A stretch of 64,000 nucleotides of DNA from Tillus elongatus (lineage: Eukaryota > Arthropoda > Insecta > Coleoptera > Cleridae), in NCBI GenBank assembly GCA_964006375.1, contig OZ023268.1:80271335-80335334 (forward strand). The letters are read 5' to 3'. Both the position numbers and the translations under genes were made by a program. Positions 61,861 to 64,000 of this stretch are shown in pieces (position 1 is the first letter of the stretch; each line of letters opens with the position of its first letter). Under the pieces are notes generated by a model that did not search any database, was not told the DNA's origin, and saw nothing but the letters and a program-made list of their open reading frames with translations.

Positions 61861-62855
61861 TCCATGTAGTAAACTGTAAATTTACCGGAATTACATCTTA
61901 CAACGTCGCCTATAATATCGAATACAGCACTAAAGTAAATAAATTCACTTGCTGTTTCACTTCTTTTTTATGTTTATATTACATCTATAAGCACAAGACA
62001 AGACTACACTGGACTACCAGGTCTTGATACTTGCAAAGAACATTGAGGCCCGTGGTACTAAATTTAACACAACGAATCTAACAAATATTGTCTTTCGCAC
62101 GGAGACAAACTATAAAAATACCGATACTCTTGCGATTACTACATAATGCATTAGTCATTTCCCCCGGCTATTTATTAATAATAATGTCTAAGAGGTCCTG
62201 TCGTGGCTCAATTAACGAACATTAAAAACCAAGTGTTAACACTGCTCTTAGAATATGATTTACTGATATACAGATTTTCTATTTTACGCAAGATTGTATT
62301 GTTTTAAATTATTACCACATAATTTTTATTTATAACCATCGTCCAATATTTATTTTCAATATTTATATCCATGTTTTAAATGTGTTAGGTTGATTAAAAG
62401 TCAGTTGTAAAATACCAAACGTTGCACACGTCTCCATCTATAACATATGTTGTGTTAACTAGACCTGCCATGACAACATACTACTTTGTTCCGCACCGAG
62501 ATGGCGTTCCTGTCGTATATCTCTCAATGATCCACATGCTAATATGTTGCAATAATGTAACTTCCATTGTTATCTATCTACGATTTATTTAAATAGCATA
62601 GCAGTAAAGGTAACGTCATCTGTCTTTGTCTAACATTGTCAATATTGCATTACAGAATCTAAAGTGACGACGATTATTTTAATATCAATTTAGGATAATT
62701 TAATTTTTCTTTGATCAAAGGACTTGAAAATTGGTGCACAGCCACGTCTGTCTATGTGCTTTTAAGTTGTAAATTTTCGTTTCAATCAAACAATTTGAGA
62801 GGTATTGCGTTTAAAACAATATTTTTTAATTTTTAGTTAAGAAAATTTTGGTGTC
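61861..62855. other. Intergenic DNA, nothing supported
   Basis: No motif-bearing frame. One block near 62480-62500 (CATACTACTTTGTTCCGC) matches an inverted block near 23353. Confidence 0.4.
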
Positions 62856-63245
<390 letters not shown>

Positions 63246-63520
63246 AAAGGCACTTTTGTTTTGTGTTTTTCTGTCACAGAGCACAAAAAGGACCCAACTG
63301 AAGCTCATTTTTTTAACTAGTGGGAATATAGTCGCAGCGTTTAGGTTTATGACATGCGTAACTTGAACCTGACAAACTTTGACCAAATCTCTCACAAGGA
63401 TGCTACCAAAAAGGTAAGTTATTTTGATGTCTCCTAATTTTGTATTTTTGGTGATTTTTTTATAAAAAATCGTTTATTGTATGACTCATGTTTCAATAAT
63501 TTTCTTTTGGTTCTTTATAT
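63246..63520. other. Spacer, nothing supported
   Basis: No gene or repeat end is recognised; the block AAAAAGGTAAGT near 63410 could be a splice donor but has no supporting coding frame. Confidence 0.35.
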
Positions 63521-63522
63521 TT

Positions 63523-64000
<478 letters not shown>

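Overview
The window is a eukaryotic nuclear sequence, almost certainly from an insect (holometabolous, possibly a beetle; the order is inferred and not proven). Genes have GT-AG introns, there are no operons, and most of the 64 kb is transposable-element (TE) sequence. Two host genes are clear. (1) On the + strand, a starvin/Samui-type BAG-domain co-chaperone (BAG3 relative): a 10-codon first coding exon at 34005-34034, a 3.4-kb intron and a large second coding exon at 37467-39296, 619 residues in all, with a TATA-like box and a heat-shock-element-like site upstream. (2) On the - strand, a mitochondrial methylglutaconyl-CoA/enoyl-CoA hydratase (AUH/ECHDC2 type) in four coding exons (58203-58503, 57516-57650, 52247-52447, 48077-48342) whose phases join into 300 residues with both crotonase glutamates. 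Its introns are filled with TEs.

Layout. 1-1.2 kb: broken minus-strand copy of an uncharacterised PIN-like multicopy protein. 2.6-4.2 kb: copies of the dominant dispersed repeat. 4.4-5.8 kb: decayed mariner-like element. 7.1-10.9 kb: more dispersed repeats and a LINE. 11.5 kb: a candidate hammerhead ribozyme. 11.8-12.7 kb: dead mariner. 15.7-18.65 kb: a mariner-like transposon with an intact 357-residue transposase and about 790-bp terminal inverted repeats, sitting inside a (TA)n array. 19-27 kb: long dispersed repeats, one nested in another, and a Tc1 relic. 27.4-33 kb: RTE-like LINE, tRNA-derived SINEs and two Penelope-like fragments. 33.7-39.6 kb: the starvin gene. 40-48 kb: LINE fragments and MITEs. 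48-58.5 kb: the hydratase gene, carrying a mariner with a single in-frame stop and a Helitron relic. 58.9-61 kb: PIF/Harbinger relic. The window ends in another dispersed repeat.

The dominant repeat occurs about 23 times. One end is GGACGCAGCAAGTGCGTTATGG followed by AGTGAATTTTCAT, and the other end is a short hairpin AGTGAATTTT..AAAATTCACTA. Most copies carry a (TA)n array near the hairpin end. The layout resembles non-autonomous Helentron (HINE/DINE-1-like) elements, and a nested copy shows both ends with no target duplication. These elements explain most of the (TA)n arrays, which in turn seem to act as landing sites for TA-targeting transposons. The most notable signals are a complete type I hammerhead-ribozyme fold at 11520-11584 (-) and a decayed relative in the Penelope terminal repeat at 32770-32824 (+).
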